DNA from: Zunongwangia atlantica 22II14-10F7 | Lineage (GTDB): Bacteria; Bacteroidota; Bacteroidia; Flavobacteriales; Flavobacteriaceae | Direction of reading: 5' to 3' | DNA length: 64,000 nt | Assembly (NCBI RefSeq): GCF_002094855.1 | Contig: NZ_ARYN01000015.1 | Span: forward strand, 1-64,000 | Shown: in pieces, positions 62,873 to 64,000 of the stretch | How positions within the stretch are numbered: the stretch's first letter is position 1 | Layout: the number at the start of each line of letters is the position of its first letter | Program-made: the position numbers and the translations under genes | The notes under the pieces: model-generated | Database searches by the model: none | Told to the model about the DNA's origin: nothing | The model's input: only the letters and a program-made list of their open reading frames with translations

Positions 62873-63421
62873 ATGAAAGTTATGAAAAAGAAGAGTTTAA
62901 TTTTATCTATCGTATTTGGTTTACTAACTACGATCAGCTTTGCGCAGGAGGATAAATATTTTACCGCCGCAGAGAATACTGAAGATTATACCGTATTAGA
63001 ATTGGCGAAAATGGACGATCAATTTTCTACGTTTGTGAGTTTTCTAGAAGCTTCAGGATTAGATACTTCAGTAGAATACGCTGAAGGCTATACCATCTTT
63101 TTACCAACTAACGAAGCTTTTGAAGAAATGAAGGTTGGAGAATTATCTGAGCTTACAGATCCTAATAATAAGATGAAATTAGTTGAATTTGTAAAGTATT
63201 ATATAGTTCCTGAGAAAGTTTATAAAAATGAATTTAATAGCTCTCAGGTAATTACAGTTTCAGAGAATAAATCGATTAAAATTAATGCTGAAATGAACGG
63301 ACTTAGTGTAGATATTGGTGGTGCAAATATTATTGCGAGTGATATCGAATCTAAAAACGGAATTATTCATGTAATAGATCAATTAGTAACACCAACAAAC
63401 TATTTTGCTAGTAGTTACTAA
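62873..63421 (+). CDS. Secreted fasciclin (FAS1) domain protein
   Basis: 182 aa with a signal peptide ending S-F-A-Q. A second ATG at 62882 (M-K-K-K-S-L-I-L) gives the more usual start. One FAS1 domain (about 38-182) with the H1-type motif T-I-F-L-P-T-N-E-A-F (about 68-77), V-E-F-V-K-Y-Y-I-V-P-E (about 103-113) and the H2-type end N-G-I-I-H-V-I-D-Q-L-V (about 162-172). FAS1 proteins aid adhesion. A terminator follows. Confidence 0.93.
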   Translation: MKVMKKKSLILSIVFGLLTTISFAQEDKYFTAAENTEDYTVLELAKMDDQFSTFVSFLEASGLDTSVEYAEGYTIFLPTNEAFEEMKVGELSELTDPNNKMKLVEFVKYYIVPEKVYKNEFNSSQVITVSENKSIKINAEMNGLSVDIGGANIIASDIESKNGIIHVIDQLVTPTNYFASSY

Positions 63422-63448
63422 AAGATAAATGAACTTAAATCCCCATTG

Positions 63449-63477
63449 AGCTTCCTTTTTTAAGGAAGCTTTTTTTA
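63449..63477 (+). terminator. Terminator of the FAS1 gene
   Basis: AGCTTCCTT (63449-63457), loop TTTT, AAGGAAGCT (63462-63470), then a T run. Confidence 0.92.
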
Positions 63478-63565
63478 TGCTTAAATGCGAAATTGTAAAT
63501 ATTAGGCAGCAATTTTTAAGTCTGTACTAGGATTTGAATATCTTTACACCTCTTAAATTTTATTT

Positions 63566-64000
63566 ATGGAAAATCTTTTGGTTGCAGAGAACATCTATAA
63601 ACGATTTGGAAGTTATACTGCACTAAATAATGTATCGATCACCATCCCAAAAGGAAGCGTATTTGGTTTATTAGGGCCAAACGGCGCAGGAAAGACAACA
63701 TTTATTAGGATTATCAATCAAATTACAATGCCAGATGAAGGTAAAGTATATCTTGATGGAAAGCCTTTGCACCCAGAAGATATAAGACATATTGGATATC
63801 TACCAGAAGAGCGCGGTTTATATAAATCGATGAAAGTTGGTGAGCAGGCACTATATTTAGCAAGATTAAAAGGTCTTTCTAAAGCTGAAGCTAAGGAACG
63901 TTTACAATACTGGTTCGAAAAATTAGAAATTACCGGATGGTGGGATAAAAAAATCCAGGAACTTTCTAAAGGTATGGCTCAGAAAGTACAGTTTGTAATT
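63566..64000 (+). CDS. ABC transporter ATP-binding protein, 5' part (cut by window end)
   Basis: 145 codons from ATG 63566 to the window edge. Walker A G-P-N-G-A-G-K-T-T (about 38-46), the Q-loop region I-N-Q-I-T-M-P-D-E-G, G-Y-L-P-E-E-R-G-L-Y (about 81-90) and the signature L-S-K-G-M-A-Q-K-V (about 133-141). The P-E-E-R-G-L-Y and the signature variant fit the NatA-like (ABC-2 exporter) group, perhaps sodium or drug efflux. A permease is expected downstream. Walker B lies outside the window. Confidence 0.93.
   Translation, partial: MENLLVAENIYKRFGSYTALNNVSITIPKGSVFGLLGPNGAGKTTFIRIINQITMPDEGKVYLDGKPLHPEDIRHIGYLPEERGLYKSMKVGEQALYLARLKGLSKAEAKERLQYWFEKLEITGWWDKKIQELSKGMAQKVQFVI

Noticed and set aside
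63566-64000. GldA gliding ATPase for the last ABC gene
   Set aside because: The visible P-E-E-R-G-L-Y segment and signature L-S-K-G-M-A-Q fit NatA-like exporters better, and only the first 145 codons are visible.

Overview
The window reads as chromosomal DNA of a marine-type Flavobacteriaceae bacterium (phylum Bacteroidota, close in gene content to Zunongwangia, Gramella or Salegentibacter; the species cannot be fixed from sequence alone). Evidence: AT-rich DNA, -7 boxes of the Bacteroidota form TAnnTTTG, weak Shine-Dalgarno sequences, a type IX secretion (T9SS) type B substrate followed by PorP/SprF and OmpA genes, a SusC/SusD pair, M56/BlaI pairs, a GSII plus GSIII glutamine synthetase pair and a fused IcmF mutase.

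Layout. 1-8.3 kb: 3' part of a giant repeat adhesin, then PorP/SprF and an OmpA/PD40 protein, the usual T9SS surface-adhesin trio. The adhesin frame appears broken by one extra T in a T6 run at the window edge. 8.6-10.9 kb: a secreted unknown protein and an MFS exporter. 11.3-20.4 kb: a five-gene SusC/SusD operon with no CAZyme. It carries a basic-secretory-type peptidase, a lipoprotein metallopeptidase with a discoidin-like domain, and a paralogue of the latter that has lost all four zinc/catalytic residues. 20.9-25.9 kb: an overlooked 50-aa gene, a BlaI-type repressor with two M56 membrane peptidases (one with three TonB-plug-like repeats), and a carboxypeptidase-regulatory-like protein. 26-40 kb: mostly housekeeping genes (Ca/Na antiporter, glnII and glnN, purM, prfA, pyrF, catalase, purU). 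40.6-47 kb: icmF, marC, an Lrp regulator and a methyltransferase. 47-49.4 kb: a pseudo-esterase and a DUF1684 protein. 49.4-52.4 kb: glnK-amt-porin. 52.5-52.8 kb: a decayed crcB. 52.8-64 kb: SRPBCC, NTP-pyrophosphohydrolase, BamA-like, ilvE, DUF4920, mnmD, epimerase, yceI, grpE-dnaJ, fasciclin and an ABC ATPase that runs off the end.

How the genes work together. The two ammonium-assimilation loci (glnII/glnN and glnK-amt-porin) lie 24 kb apart but share a regulatory layout. Each has a GGGG half-site and a CCCC-N10-GGGG palindrome, spaced almost identically from the -7 box of the leftward gene. This suggests one unknown nitrogen regulator acting on both. The SusCD locus looks like an outer-membrane system for protein or glycoprotein capture. 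The trio at the left edge would place a large adhesin on the cell surface through the T9SS. No tRNA, rRNA, CRISPR array, intact IS element or prophage was seen.
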